NCBI RefSeq assembly: GCF_042679565.1
Contig: NZ_JBHTMY010000002.1
Span: 992,001 to 1,056,000 of the forward strand
Direction of reading: 5' to 3'
DNA from: Namhaeicola litoreus
GTDB taxonomy: Bacteria; Bacteroidota; Bacteroidia; Flavobacteriales; Flavobacteriaceae
Length of the DNA: 64,000 nt
A program made the translations under genes and the position numbers. Below the pieces are notes generated by a model that saw only the letters and a program-made list of their open reading frames with translations, searched no databases and was not told the origin of the DNA. Below, piece by piece: positions 17,734 to 26,733 of this stretch (within the stretch, counting starts at the first letter, position 1; each line of letters starts with the position of its first letter).

Positions 17734-18504
17734 TTATCTTCCCATCCAACCACCGTCAACTAAAAGAATAGAACCATGCATATAACTTGCTGCTTGGGAT
17801 GCCAAGAATACAGTTGGTCCGGCAAAATCTTCTGGTTTTCCCCATCTTCCAGCAGGAATCCGTGATAAAATAGATTCTGCTCTAATAGGATCTTTTCTTA
17901 AAGCTTCTGTATTATCTGTCGCAATATACCCTGGAGCAATCGCATTTACATTGACCCCTTTTCCTGCCCATTCATTCGCAAATGCCATGGTTAACTGCCC
18001 AATTGCACCTTTGCTTGCTGCATATCCTGGCACTGTAATTCCTCCTTGAAAAGTTAATAAGGAAGCTGTAAAAATAATTTTCCCTTCACCTCTTTTGACC
18101 ATTTCTTTCCCAATTTCACGGGTAAGAATAAATTGTGCATTCTGATTTACTTCAATCACTTTATCCCACATCTCATCGGGATGGTCAGCTGCTGGAGTTC
18201 TCAGTATTGTCCCGGCATTATTTATCAGAATATCGATCTGAGCATGATCTTTTTTTACACGCTCTATAAACTTATACAATGATTTTCTATCTGAAAAATC
18301 GCATTGATAAGCCGAAAATTTTTTCCCACGAGCTTGCACTTCTTTCGAAACATCGCTTCCTGACAATTCCAAGGAGGCAGAAACCCCAATGATATGAGCT
18401 CCTGCTTCGGCCAAACCAATAGCCATGGCTTTACCGATTCCTCTTTTACAACCTGTGACTAGTGCTGTTTTTCCTTCTAAACTGAATTTATTTAATATAC
18501 TCAT
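17734..18504 (-). CDS. Short-chain dehydrogenase/reductase, KduD-like
   Basis: Classical SDR motifs are complete: cofactor loop T17-G-x3-G-I-G24, N-N-A-G at 95-98, catalytic S148 and Y161-x3-K165, and the P-G-Y-I-x-T segment near residue 190. Length is 256 aa. It most resembles 2-deoxy-D-gluconate 3-dehydrogenase/gluconate 5-dehydrogenase-like enzymes that interconvert keto-sugar acids. It lies 13 bp downstream of the zinc dehydrogenase gene and is oriented with the agar operon. A role in oxidising or reducing a galactonate-type intermediate is plausible but unproved. Confidence 0.82.
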   Translation of the reverse strand: MSILNKFSLEGKTALVTGCKRGIGKAMAIGLAEAGAHIIGVSASLELSGSDVSKEVQARGKKFSAYQCDFSDRKSLYKFIERVKKDHAQIDILINNAGTILRTPAADHPDEMWDKVIEVNQNAQFILTREIGKEMVKRGEGKIIFTASLLTFQGGITVPGYAASKGAIGQLTMAFANEWAGKGVNVNAIAPGYIATDNTEALRKDPIRAESILSRIPAGRWGKPEDFAGPTVFLASQAASYMHGSILLVDGGWMGR

Positions 18505-18517
18505 GATATATATGATT

Positions 18518-19534
18518 TTATAATTGACAATCCATTAAAACTTTTAATCCATCCGGATTACTATCGATGTTCTCAAATACGCTTTGAATATTGCTTAATG
18601 GCTGAACATCCGTAATCATTGCTTCAAATGGCAATTCGTTCGCTGTGATCAATTCAATAGATTTTTCGTAATCCTCCTTTTCATATACCCGCGCACCAAT
18701 TAGACTCAGCTCTTTCCAAAAGAATTTAAACAAGTCTACAGGCTTTTTTTCTCCATGAATAGCAACCATAACAATTCTTCCTCGTATCCCTGCAATTTCG
18801 CACATAATATCTAGGGCGGGTTGCACACCGGCAACTTCAAAAACCACATCAGCCCTGCGGTTTTCTGTCTTACCTTTGACATATTCTACTAAATCCACCT
18901 CAACCGGACTTACCACATCAAAGCCTAAAGCCCTGGCTTTTTCGATACGCTTGGGGTTGATCTCTGAAATAATAACTTGTGCACCAACTTCTTTGGCAAC
19001 CATCGCTACTAACAAACCAATCGGTCCACCTCCCAAAACAACTGCTGTTTCTCCTGCCTTCAACGCACTTCTTCGAACATCGTGGGTAGCAACAGATAAG
19101 GGTTCTATTAAAGCTGCCAATTTTAAATCGGTGCTTTCTTTTAACTTATGCAGCGTAAAAGCTGGAACATTCCAATATTGTTGCATAGCTCCTTCACTAT
19201 CAATACCTATGAATTTTAGTTCTTCACAAATATGGTTATATCCTTTATCTGAAGCCTTTACTTTTCTATCATCTAAAGGACGAACAACTACTTTATCGCC
19301 TACAGAAAATCCAGTTACTCCAGAACCTAAAGCATCAATAACCCCTGACATCTCATGTCCAATAGTCTCAGGAATATTAACTCGCTTGTCCATCATGCCA
19401 TGGTAAATATGAACGTCTGTTCCACAAACGCCAACGTAAGCCACTTTTATTCTTACCTCCCCCTCTCTTGGTGATTCAATTTCTTTTTCAAGGACCCTAA
19501 AGGTTTGCTTGCCATAATATTGTGTTGCTTTCAT
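18518..19534 (-). CDS. Zinc-dependent medium-chain alcohol dehydrogenase (sorbitol/galactonate dehydrogenase-like)
   Basis: Catalytic zinc ligands are visible as C37, H60 and E61 (G-V-C-G-T-D and G-H-E), followed by a Rossmann domain with G-G-G-P-I-G. The usual four-cysteine structural zinc loop is absent. The frame is open upstream to 19603, but the ATG at 19534 gives a protein starting M-K-A-T-Q-Y-Y-G, the normal family N-terminus. The upstream extension is rich in Cys/His/Ile with no family match. The enzyme oxidises a secondary alcohol of a sugar, polyol or aldonate. With the SDR it may form an oxidation/reduction pair in galactonate metabolism. Confidence 0.82.
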   Translation of the reverse strand: MKATQYYGKQTFRVLEKEIESPREGEVRIKVAYVGVCGTDVHIYHGMMDKRVNIPETIGHEMSGVIDALGSGVTGFSVGDKVVVRPLDDRKVKASDKGYNHICEELKFIGIDSEGAMQQYWNVPAFTLHKLKESTDLKLAALIEPLSVATHDVRRSALKAGETAVVLGGGPIGLLVAMVAKEVGAQVIISEINPKRIEKARALGFDVVSPVEVDLVEYVKGKTENRRADVVFEVAGVQPALDIMCEIAGIRGRIVMVAIHGEKKPVDLFKFFWKELSLIGARVYEKEDYEKSIELITANELPFEAMITDVQPLSNIQSVFENIDSNPDGLKVLMDCQL

Positions 19535-19720
19535 TTTAATTGAAATAATTTGATTAAAAATTCCGTGTTCTTGAGTGTATAAATGACAAATACAAATTGC
19601 CATAGATCCTCAAAGCAGGAAACTAAATTAGTTCAAAATGAAAGTTTGCAATAGAATACTGACTTGACTTAAACTTTACAATGCGAATATTATGTTTGTT
19701 TAGAAATTGTTAGTTTGTTT

Positions 19721-21367
19721 TTAGAGTGAATTAATAAAATCTTCTAAATTGGTACTACGTGGTAAATCCATTTTTTTTCTTATTCTGTGCCTTGAAGTAT
19801 GCACAGATTCAACTGAGATACCTAATAATCTTGCCATTTCCTTACTGGAAAAGTTCAGCTTAATCAAGGCACATAATTTTTGGTCACTCTGGCTTAGGTT
19901 CGGATACTTTTCAAATATTTTAGTGTAAAAATCTTTGTTGACTTCTATGAATCGATATTTAAATTCATCCCAATTTTTGTTGTTATTGGTAGAAATAGAG
20001 CGCAATAGTTTATTAATTTCATGAATTTTTATCTTGTCTGTTCCAACCCTTATTTTTGATTTTATCTCTTTTAAGAATTCATCTTTTTCTATGAGCTGCA
20101 AAGCAGAAGCTGCTAATTCTTTATTTTTGAGATCAACTAACTCTCGGGTTTTTTTAATCTCTAACTCTTTACTTTTTCTGATGAACTCCTTTTCGGCTTT
20201 ATGTTTTGATCTTATGTTATAAATATATCCAAATCCAATGATAAGCAAGGATACGATAGAACCTAATAATATGATTAGTTTAAGGTCATTGATCTTATCC
20301 TCCTGTTCCAACTGCTTTAAATATTGCTCCTGTATCTGTTTCTCTTGACGTTCCTTTTCAAATCGATAGTCGTCCTTAATTTCTAAGACAGATTGGTTGA
20401 TAGAACTTCTCGACCCAAAAAACTTATCATCCAATTCTTTTGCTTTATTCAAGTTGAAGAAGGCATTTTTGTAATCATTGCGTTGAAGATACAGATCGGT
20501 TAAACTTTTGTAAATTAAGGGCGTAAAATCCAAGTGACTCTTATTTTCACTAGAAATACGAAGCGCTTCATTATACAATTCCAAACTTTTATTTAAGTCT
20601 CTATTAAAATACATATCTCCTAAGTATTTGTAAAACAATACAAGGTATGTAGGCTCATTTTTTTGAAAATACGGAAAAATGGAATCCATAATTTTTATAG
20701 CTTCATCAATCTTATTGTCATGGGCCAATAAGTTGGCTTTTTCAAATTGAACATGAGCTTGCGGCAAAAGATCATTTGACGTCGAAAAATACATCTCACA
20801 ACTATCTAAATATACCTTGGCTTTGTCGTATTGGTCCAATTCCCTATAAGTATTGGCCAAAGCATAATAATATGGTGTTAAATATGAAGAGTCACGTCCT
20901 GTGACTGAAATCATTCCTTTTTGAATGTCTAGTGATTTTTTCAAATATTTAATTGACTCATCCTCGCGTTTATAATAGCTGTAAATACGTCCTAACCTAT
21001 GATATATCACTGATTTTAAATTATCATCATTTCTATTGTCATTTAAAATAAGTACACTCCACAACGCATCATAAGAATCAGCATATTTTGCATTATTCTC
21101 CGAAACCAATGATTTTTCAAGTAAACAATTCGTTGCTTTCAGGGTGTCCTTTTGCTTTAAGTAAAGATCATAACTATAGTTAAACAAAACCACGGCACTG
21201 TCTGGGTAATGGAAACGCAATTCAAGTGCTCTATCGAAAGCATCATTTGCAGATAACCCCTCTTGTGCATTGAGATGTGGTACGATGAAATAAAAGATCC
21301 ATAGCAAACTTACTTTGAAATATTTCTGCTTTAAAAGAATAAAAGAATCAAAAACACTGGAAATCAT
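19721..21367 (-). CDS. Membrane-anchored TPR/LuxR-type HTH regulator of the agar locus
   Basis: Layout is: N-terminal signal or signal anchor (residues about 15-35, ending near N-A-Q), tetratricopeptide repeats (about 40-330), a charged coiled coil, a transmembrane helix (about 365-385), a second coiled coil, and a C-terminal LuxR/GerE-like helix-turn-helix (about 490-548, with S-S-K-E-M-A-R-L-L-G-I-S). This puts the TPR sensor in the periplasm and the DNA-binding domain inside, an arrangement common in Bacteroidota regulators. It is transcribed divergently from the susC-like gene across a 492-bp spacer and in the same direction as the catabolic operon. It probably controls both. The signal is unknown. 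Confidence 0.82.
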   Translation of the reverse strand: MISSVFDSFILLKQKYFKVSLLWIFYFIVPHLNAQEGLSANDAFDRALELRFHYPDSAVVLFNYSYDLYLKQKDTLKATNCLLEKSLVSENNAKYADSYDALWSVLILNDNRNDDNLKSVIYHRLGRIYSYYKREDESIKYLKKSLDIQKGMISVTGRDSSYLTPYYYALANTYRELDQYDKAKVYLDSCEMYFSTSNDLLPQAHVQFEKANLLAHDNKIDEAIKIMDSIFPYFQKNEPTYLVLFYKYLGDMYFNRDLNKSLELYNEALRISSENKSHLDFTPLIYKSLTDLYLQRNDYKNAFFNLNKAKELDDKFFGSRSSINQSVLEIKDDYRFEKERQEKQIQEQYLKQLEQEDKINDLKLIILLGSIVSLLIIGFGYIYNIRSKHKAEKEFIRKSKELEIKKTRELVDLKNKELAASALQLIEKDEFLKEIKSKIRVGTDKIKIHEINKLLRSISTNNNKNWDEFKYRFIEVNKDFYTKIFEKYPNLSQSDQKLCALIKLNFSSKEMARLLGISVESVHTSRHRIRKKMDLPRSTNLEDFINSL

Positions 21368-21859
21368 ACCTCTCTGCCTTTATAAAAATAGTGGCTCTAA
21401 ACTTAATAAAAATAGAGCAAAGTTATAGCTCCTTTAAATTATGCAGTTTTTTAACATTAATGATCGTTTTTTCACAATCTAAAAATATTATTCGCTTCAA
21501 AACTTCAATTTTAACACCTTGTTTCAGGGTATTTTAAACGAGATAATTTTCATATAAGGTATTATCCAAAAAAAAATGGAAATTAAAATCACTCGATTGT
21601 TTGCATTTTTTTTAAGTCAAATTTTTATTACCCCTAATTTCAAACAATGCATATTTGAAATTTATTTCTCCAAAAATAAATTTAAATTTTGTAAAGTGTT
21701 ATATTATAGCATCTTAACAAATTCTAATTCGAAAAGTCAAGTTTATATCAAGTTTTATAAACCTAAGATTTACATGTGTTCAGATTTCATCAAGTTAATT
21801 TAGAATATATTTTTGTTAATTCTTTTAACATTTGTACATCTCATTTTAAAATTAATTAT
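21368..21859. promoter_or_regulatory. Divergent regulatory spacer between the TPR-LuxR gene and the susC-like gene
   Basis: This very AT-rich spacer of about 490 bp must hold the promoters for the regulator (minus) and the susCD operon (plus). No gene was recognised in it: the open frame at 21576-21803 has low complexity and no family resemblance. Several near-matches to TAnnTTTG occur, for example around 21690 and 21830, but none is exact, so no start site is assigned. Confidence 0.5.
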
Positions 21860-24800
21860 ATGAAATTTAATTTAACTATTAAATGGAAAGCAAAATGCTT
21901 TATAATAACATGGTTATTGTGTTTAAGCATTGGAATGACTCATGCACAAGACAGCAAGGTAAGAGGAATTGTGACAGGCGATGGATCTCCTTTAGTCGGT
22001 GCAAATGTTATTGTGAAAGGTACAAATAATGGAGTGGTAACTGATTTTGACGGAAATTTTGAAATTGATGTACAAGTTGGTCAAACACTTGAATTTAGTT
22101 ATGTTGGTTTTTTAGACAAACAAATAAACATAACAGGTAGTACTACTTTAACCGTATCACTGGATCCTGATGTCAATGCATTGGATGAAGTTATTGTAAT
22201 TGGATACGGTACGCAAAGTAAAAAGGAAGTTACTGGTGCTGTAGCCAATGTCGGATCAGAAACTATTTTAAAAACAGCAACCGCAGACTTGGGAACTGCT
22301 CTTCAAGGTCAAGTTGCTGGAGTAAACGTTCAGGCAAGTAGTGGTCGACCTGGAGAACAAGCCAATGTACAGATTAGAGGTTTAGGTTCTATTAATACAA
22401 ATGCCTTAGGTCCTCTTTACGTTGTAGATGGTGTACCCTATCAAGGTAACCCAAACATTGCTCCAGAACAAATTGAATCTGTCGATATTTTAAAGGATGG
22501 CGCGGCAGCTTCAATTTATGGGACAAGGGCATCAAATGGTGTAATCCTTATTACAACAAAAACAGGTAAAGCAGGTAGAATGCAAATCGATTTTGATGCA
22601 TATACTGGAATCCAGAACATCACATCTGGTACGCCTTTAAACAATACGCCAGAGCAAATGTATGTAGAGAATGTTTCTTTAGCCGCACTTGGTAGAGAGA
22701 GTACGATCTTCTTCTTTAGCCCTAATGCTTTGGACTATGATACAGATTTTGTGAAAGATGTGCAAAATGATAACGCCATTATTCAAAATTACAACGTGGG
22801 TATTTCTGGAGGTGTGGACAATTTAACACTCAATTTTAGCACCAACTATTTTAACCAGGATGGTGTTCTGATCAACTCCGGCTTTGATCGTTTAACGAGT
22901 CGAATAACAGGAGAATTTAGAAAGGATAAGTTTAAAGCATTTGCGACAATGAGCTTTACTGAAGAGAATAGAGAACAAGAGCCTTTTGCACTATATGAGC
23001 AAGCCGTTAGACAAACCCCTTGGCAACCTGCTATTGGAGATTTAGATAATGTTGGTGATTCCGGATTCGTAATTCCTGTGCAAAATGATATTCAGTATGG
23101 ATATTTATCAAGTATTCTCGTCAATACAGATGATCGAAAAACCAATAGCATGAATGTTGCTTTAAATTTGGAATATGAAATTATTGATGGCTTGAAGTAC
23201 AAACTAAGTGGAGGTAGAAATACTTGGGATTACAAAAGAAAATTCTACCAACCACAGTATTTAATTTACAGACAAGACGGATCTTTAAGTGCTACAGCTT
23301 CGAGAGAAAATGCATTGTTAAATGAAGACTATATCTGGACTGTCAGAAATACCGTAGAAAACATTTTGACTTACGACAAAAGTTTTGGCAAACATAATTT
23401 TAATCTTTTAGGGGTGCTTTCTTGGGAGCAATTTGATTACAAAAGTGTTGGCGTTGGTGTTGAGATGAGCGAAGAGACAAGCAACGATTTACAAACGCTT
23501 GGTTCTGGAAGTAAACCTAATTCGCCAACAAGTTATGATTATACTCAAACGATTACGGGGAAATTGGCTAGATTACAATATAACTTTGCTGAACGCTATT
23601 TATTCTCTGCTAGTTATAGAAGAGATGGTTCTTCTAATTTTTCTGAAGATAATAGGTATGGAGATTTTTGGGGGTTCTCTGCTGGTTGGAATATTCATGA
23701 AGAGAATTTTTGGAAAAATGCAAATATCAAAAGTATCAATGCAATCAAATTGAGGGCTAGCTGGGCACAGCTCGGAAATCAAAGCGCCGAACCTTATTCT
23801 GTAACTCCTGTGATAGAAACAGGAATTAATTATCCTTTTGGTCCTAATGAGGCCTTAAATTTCGGAAATATTCAAAGAGGCTATGTAGATCCAGATCTAA
23901 AATGGGAAACTACAATTTCTAAAAATATTGGTATAGATATTACCATGTTTGATTACAAATTAAACTTTACCGCAGATGTTTACCAAAATGATAAAGAAGA
24001 TATGCTATTATTAGAAAGACTTCCTTCTTCTTCCGGTACTTATCAGCCAAGAGCAGATGGTCTATGGGATGTTAGACAAACCAATGGCGGTAACATGGTA
24101 AATAAAGGTATTGAGATTGGATTGAACTTTAGAGATGAAACTGCTGGAGGTCTTAAATATACACTAAATGGTACTTTTACTAAAAACGAAAACGAAGTAA
24201 CCAATTTAAATGGAATCCAAAGAGGTTATGCAAATGGACGTCCTTCCTTTGCCTTAGGGCCAAACATTGACTATACTACCTTCTTGGCAGAGGGTTATGA
24301 GGCTGGAGCTTTTTTCCTTGTTCAAACAAATGGTGTAATTAAAACACAAGAGCAGCTTGATGCATACAAGCCTTTGTTTGGGGGTGCGCAATTTGGAGAC
24401 CTCATGTATAAGGATATAAACGGAGATAACAAAATTGATGATGCAGATCGTGTATATGCAGGTTCAGGACAAGCAGATTTTGAGGCAGGTTTTAGCTTAA
24501 ACCTTCAATATAGAAATTTTGACTTTTACGGTCAACTTTACTATTCTTATGGAGCCGAAATCTTTAATGGGGCTAGATACTTTGCCTATACCCAGGGTAG
24601 ACATAAAGAGCAATATTACCAGTGGTCTCCACAAAACGCTAACTCTGATATACCAACCAGTAGAATTGATGGGTATCACAATAACGTGAGATCATTTTCC
24701 GATTATTGGCTGGAGGACGGAACCTATTTAAGAGTTCGAAATTTAAGCCTTGGTTATACTATTCCAAACACGATAAATTGGGGTGTAGAAAAAGCTAGAT

Positions 24801-24952
24801 TTTACTTGTCAGCAACCAACCCATTTACTTTTACAAAGTATACGGGTTATGATCCTGAAATTGGAGGTGATGGTATTTTTACTAGAGGACTTGATAGAGG
24901 TAACTATCCAATTGCTAGACAATTCCTTTTTGGTGTACAATTAAGTTTCTAA
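21860..24952 (+). CDS. SusC/RagA-family TonB-linked outer membrane transporter
   Basis: Translation is placed at the ATG at 21860, which gives a normal signal peptide ending at T-H-A-Q-D. An in-frame ATG 28 codons upstream would add a non-signal leader. After the signal come a carboxypeptidase-regulatory-like domain (G-S-P-L-V-G-A-N-V), the plug with V-I-G-Y-G-T and V-V-D-G-V-P, and a 22-strand barrel ending in an aromatic residue (S-F). Length is about 1030 aa. It imports oligosaccharides across the outer membrane using TonB energy. Pairing with the SusD-like gene 22 bp downstream and with the agarases implies agaro-oligosaccharide import. Confidence 0.93.
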   Translation: MKFNLTIKWKAKCFIITWLLCLSIGMTHAQDSKVRGIVTGDGSPLVGANVIVKGTNNGVVTDFDGNFEIDVQVGQTLEFSYVGFLDKQINITGSTTLTVSLDPDVNALDEVIVIGYGTQSKKEVTGAVANVGSETILKTATADLGTALQGQVAGVNVQASSGRPGEQANVQIRGLGSINTNALGPLYVVDGVPYQGNPNIAPEQIESVDILKDGAAASIYGTRASNGVILITTKTGKAGRMQIDFDAYTGIQNITSGTPLNNTPEQMYVENVSLAALGRESTIFFFSPNALDYDTDFVKDVQNDNAIIQNYNVGISGGVDNLTLNFSTNYFNQDGVLINSGFDRLTSRITGEFRKDKFKAFATMSFTEENREQEPFALYEQAVRQTPWQPAIGDLDNVGDSGFVIPVQNDIQYGYLSSILVNTDDRKTNSMNVALNLEYEIIDGLKYKLSGGRNTWDYKRKFYQPQYLIYRQDGSLSATASRENALLNEDYIWTVRNTVENILTYDKSFGKHNFNLLGVLSWEQFDYKSVGVGVEMSEETSNDLQTLGSGSKPNSPTSYDYTQTITGKLARLQYNFAERYLFSASYRRDGSSNFSEDNRYGDFWGFSAGWNIHEENFWKNANIKSINAIKLRASWAQLGNQSAEPYSVTPVIETGINYPFGPNEALNFGNIQRGYVDPDLKWETTISKNIGIDITMFDYKLNFTADVYQNDKEDMLLLERLPSSSGTYQPRADGLWDVRQTNGGNMVNKGIEIGLNFRDETAGGLKYTLNGTFTKNENEVTNLNGIQRGYANGRPSFALGPNIDYTTFLAEGYEAGAFFLVQTNGVIKTQEQLDAYKPLFGGAQFGDLMYKDINGDNKIDDADRVYAGSGQADFEAGFSLNLQYRNFDFYGQLYYSYGAEIFNGARYFAYTQGRHKEQYYQWSPQNANSDIPTSRIDGYHNNVRSFSDYWLEDGTYLRVRNLSLGYTIPNTINWGVEKARFYLSATNPFTFTKYTGYDPEIGGDGIFTRGLDRGNYPIARQFLFGVQLSF

Positions 24953-24974
24953 GAAGTTATAAAATTTAAGAAAT

Positions 24975-26723
24975 ATGGAAATTATAAAAAATAAACAGAT
25001 TATACTTTTCTTAGTTGCAACCTTCATTTTTGTGAGTTGTAATGAAGATGAGTTTTTGGAGCAAGTAAATCCAAATGCCATTACAACTGCTACCTTCTGG
25101 AAAACCGAAGGTCAGTTTAATTCTGCCCTAACTACCGTTTATGGTGCCCTACAGTTTCAAAACGTAAGTGGAGGTGAACTCATTTATGAAATGATTCTTG
25201 GAGATATTGGAGGAACGGAATCTTGGTATCGACCAACTGCATTTCGAAATCTTACCTATAATGATGGTACATATTATGTCACAAATAAATGGGATGAACT
25301 CTACATTGGAATATTTAGAGCAAATCAGGTAATTCAATATATACAAGATGCAGACCCAGGTCTTTTTAGTGGCAACAGTAAAATGGAAATCGAAGCACAA
25401 GCAAGATTTTTAAGAGCATTCTTTTACTTTCAATTAGCACATACTTATGGTGGAGCAGTAATCCAAACTACTGTGGCAGAAACAAGTGATGAACTTAAAG
25501 GTCCATTTAAACCAAAAGAAGAGGTTATCAATAATATTGTGATTCCTGATTTGGAATACGCAAAAGAAAACCTTCCCCAGCGATGGTCTGGTGATGATTT
25601 GGGAAGAATAACTTGGGGCGCAGCTACCTCTCTTTTAGGCAAAGTTTACCTGTTTGAAAAGAATTGGTCAATCGCAGCTACTCAATTTAAAGAAGTTATA
25701 GACAGTAATATTTATCGCCTCGTGCCAAATGTAATGGATAACTATTCTCATGAAAACGAGTTGAATCAAGAGTCAATTTTTGAGGTAGCTTACGAAGCTG
25801 AAACCGGACAAAATGGAGCAGCAGTAGATGCTACACCAAATGAGCCTAGTGCAGAGGCAACAACAATTGCCACAGCATTCGGATTCTTGGACAGAGGTGG
25901 CTACAATACTTTACTGCCTAGTTACAATTTACACGAAATGTTTATTTATGATGAAGTAGATCCAACCAATTCTGTAAACGATGGGAATAGATATTCTAAA
26001 CGGATGATCTCTACCATTGCCCATAGAGACGACGGTACCGTGTGGTACGGTGAACCCATAGAAGATTATAATATTGGTCGTTTTGGTCAAAGTGCTTATG
26101 TAAAGAAACACACTAATTGGTATCATCTCAATGCAGAGGATGGTAATAGCAAGTCTGGTATCAACTTTAGACATATCAGATATGCAGATGTCTTATTGAT
26201 GTATGCCGAAGCCATTTTAAATGCAAATGGAGACTACCAAACAGCAATAACCTATATCGACAGGGTAAGAAACAGAGCCGGTGTTAAAACACTTCAAAAA
26301 TATATGGATGAGAATGGAGGTAAATTCCCGCAACTTCATGTCAGTGTGCAAGTTCATGGCGACCACCCAATGGTAGATGCAACGACAGAAACGGTGTTAA
26401 CACATCTTCAAAGAGTTGAACGACCCTTAGAACTGTGTTTCGAAGGTCACCGCTGGAAAGACTTGGTGAGATGGGGCATCGTTGCCCAAGTGCTTAATGA
26501 AAATGCCGCCGACGAGCAGTGGAGATTTGATAATGAAGTTGAACTGAATGTGAAGAAAAATGACGCTATTGGAAATACTGGTACTGGTGTTGCACCTTTA
26601 TTCATAAGGGAAAGAATTAGACCCGATTATAGAATCGCTGCATCTAACTACAATCCTTCTCAACACGATTATTTCCCCATTCCTATTCAGGAACAGCAAA
26701 CTAATGATCAACTAAATAATTAA
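24975..26723 (+). CDS. SusD/RagB-family surface glycan-binding lipoprotein
   Basis: A lipoprotein signal ends at F-V-S-C-N. Then come the SusD hallmarks: an N-terminal helical region with T-F-W-K-T-E-G-Q-F, TPR-like helices with A-R-F-L-R-A-F-F-Y-F, and the C-terminal R-x-x-E-L-C-F-E-G-H-R-W-x-D-L segment. Length is 582 aa. It forms the lid of the SusC transporter on the cell surface and binds the incoming glycan. It is co-transcribed with the susC-like gene and the PKD-type lipoprotein. Confidence 0.93.
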   Translation: MEIIKNKQIILFLVATFIFVSCNEDEFLEQVNPNAITTATFWKTEGQFNSALTTVYGALQFQNVSGGELIYEMILGDIGGTESWYRPTAFRNLTYNDGTYYVTNKWDELYIGIFRANQVIQYIQDADPGLFSGNSKMEIEAQARFLRAFFYFQLAHTYGGAVIQTTVAETSDELKGPFKPKEEVINNIVIPDLEYAKENLPQRWSGDDLGRITWGAATSLLGKVYLFEKNWSIAATQFKEVIDSNIYRLVPNVMDNYSHENELNQESIFEVAYEAETGQNGAAVDATPNEPSAEATTIATAFGFLDRGGYNTLLPSYNLHEMFIYDEVDPTNSVNDGNRYSKRMISTIAHRDDGTVWYGEPIEDYNIGRFGQSAYVKKHTNWYHLNAEDGNSKSGINFRHIRYADVLLMYAEAILNANGDYQTAITYIDRVRNRAGVKTLQKYMDENGGKFPQLHVSVQVHGDHPMVDATTETVLTHLQRVERPLELCFEGHRWKDLVRWGIVAQVLNENAADEQWRFDNEVELNVKKNDAIGNTGTGVAPLFIRERIRPDYRIAASNYNPSQHDYFPIPIQEQQTNDQLNN

Positions 26724-26733
26724 TATCAGAGAT

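Noticed and set aside
18876..19406. 176-codon open frame on the + strand
   Set aside because: It lies entirely opposite the zinc alcohol dehydrogenase, which has clear catalytic motifs.
21576..21803. 75-codon frame before the susC-like gene
   Set aside because: It is AT-driven with a Phe/Lys/Ile-rich product, no family, and lies in the regulatory spacer.
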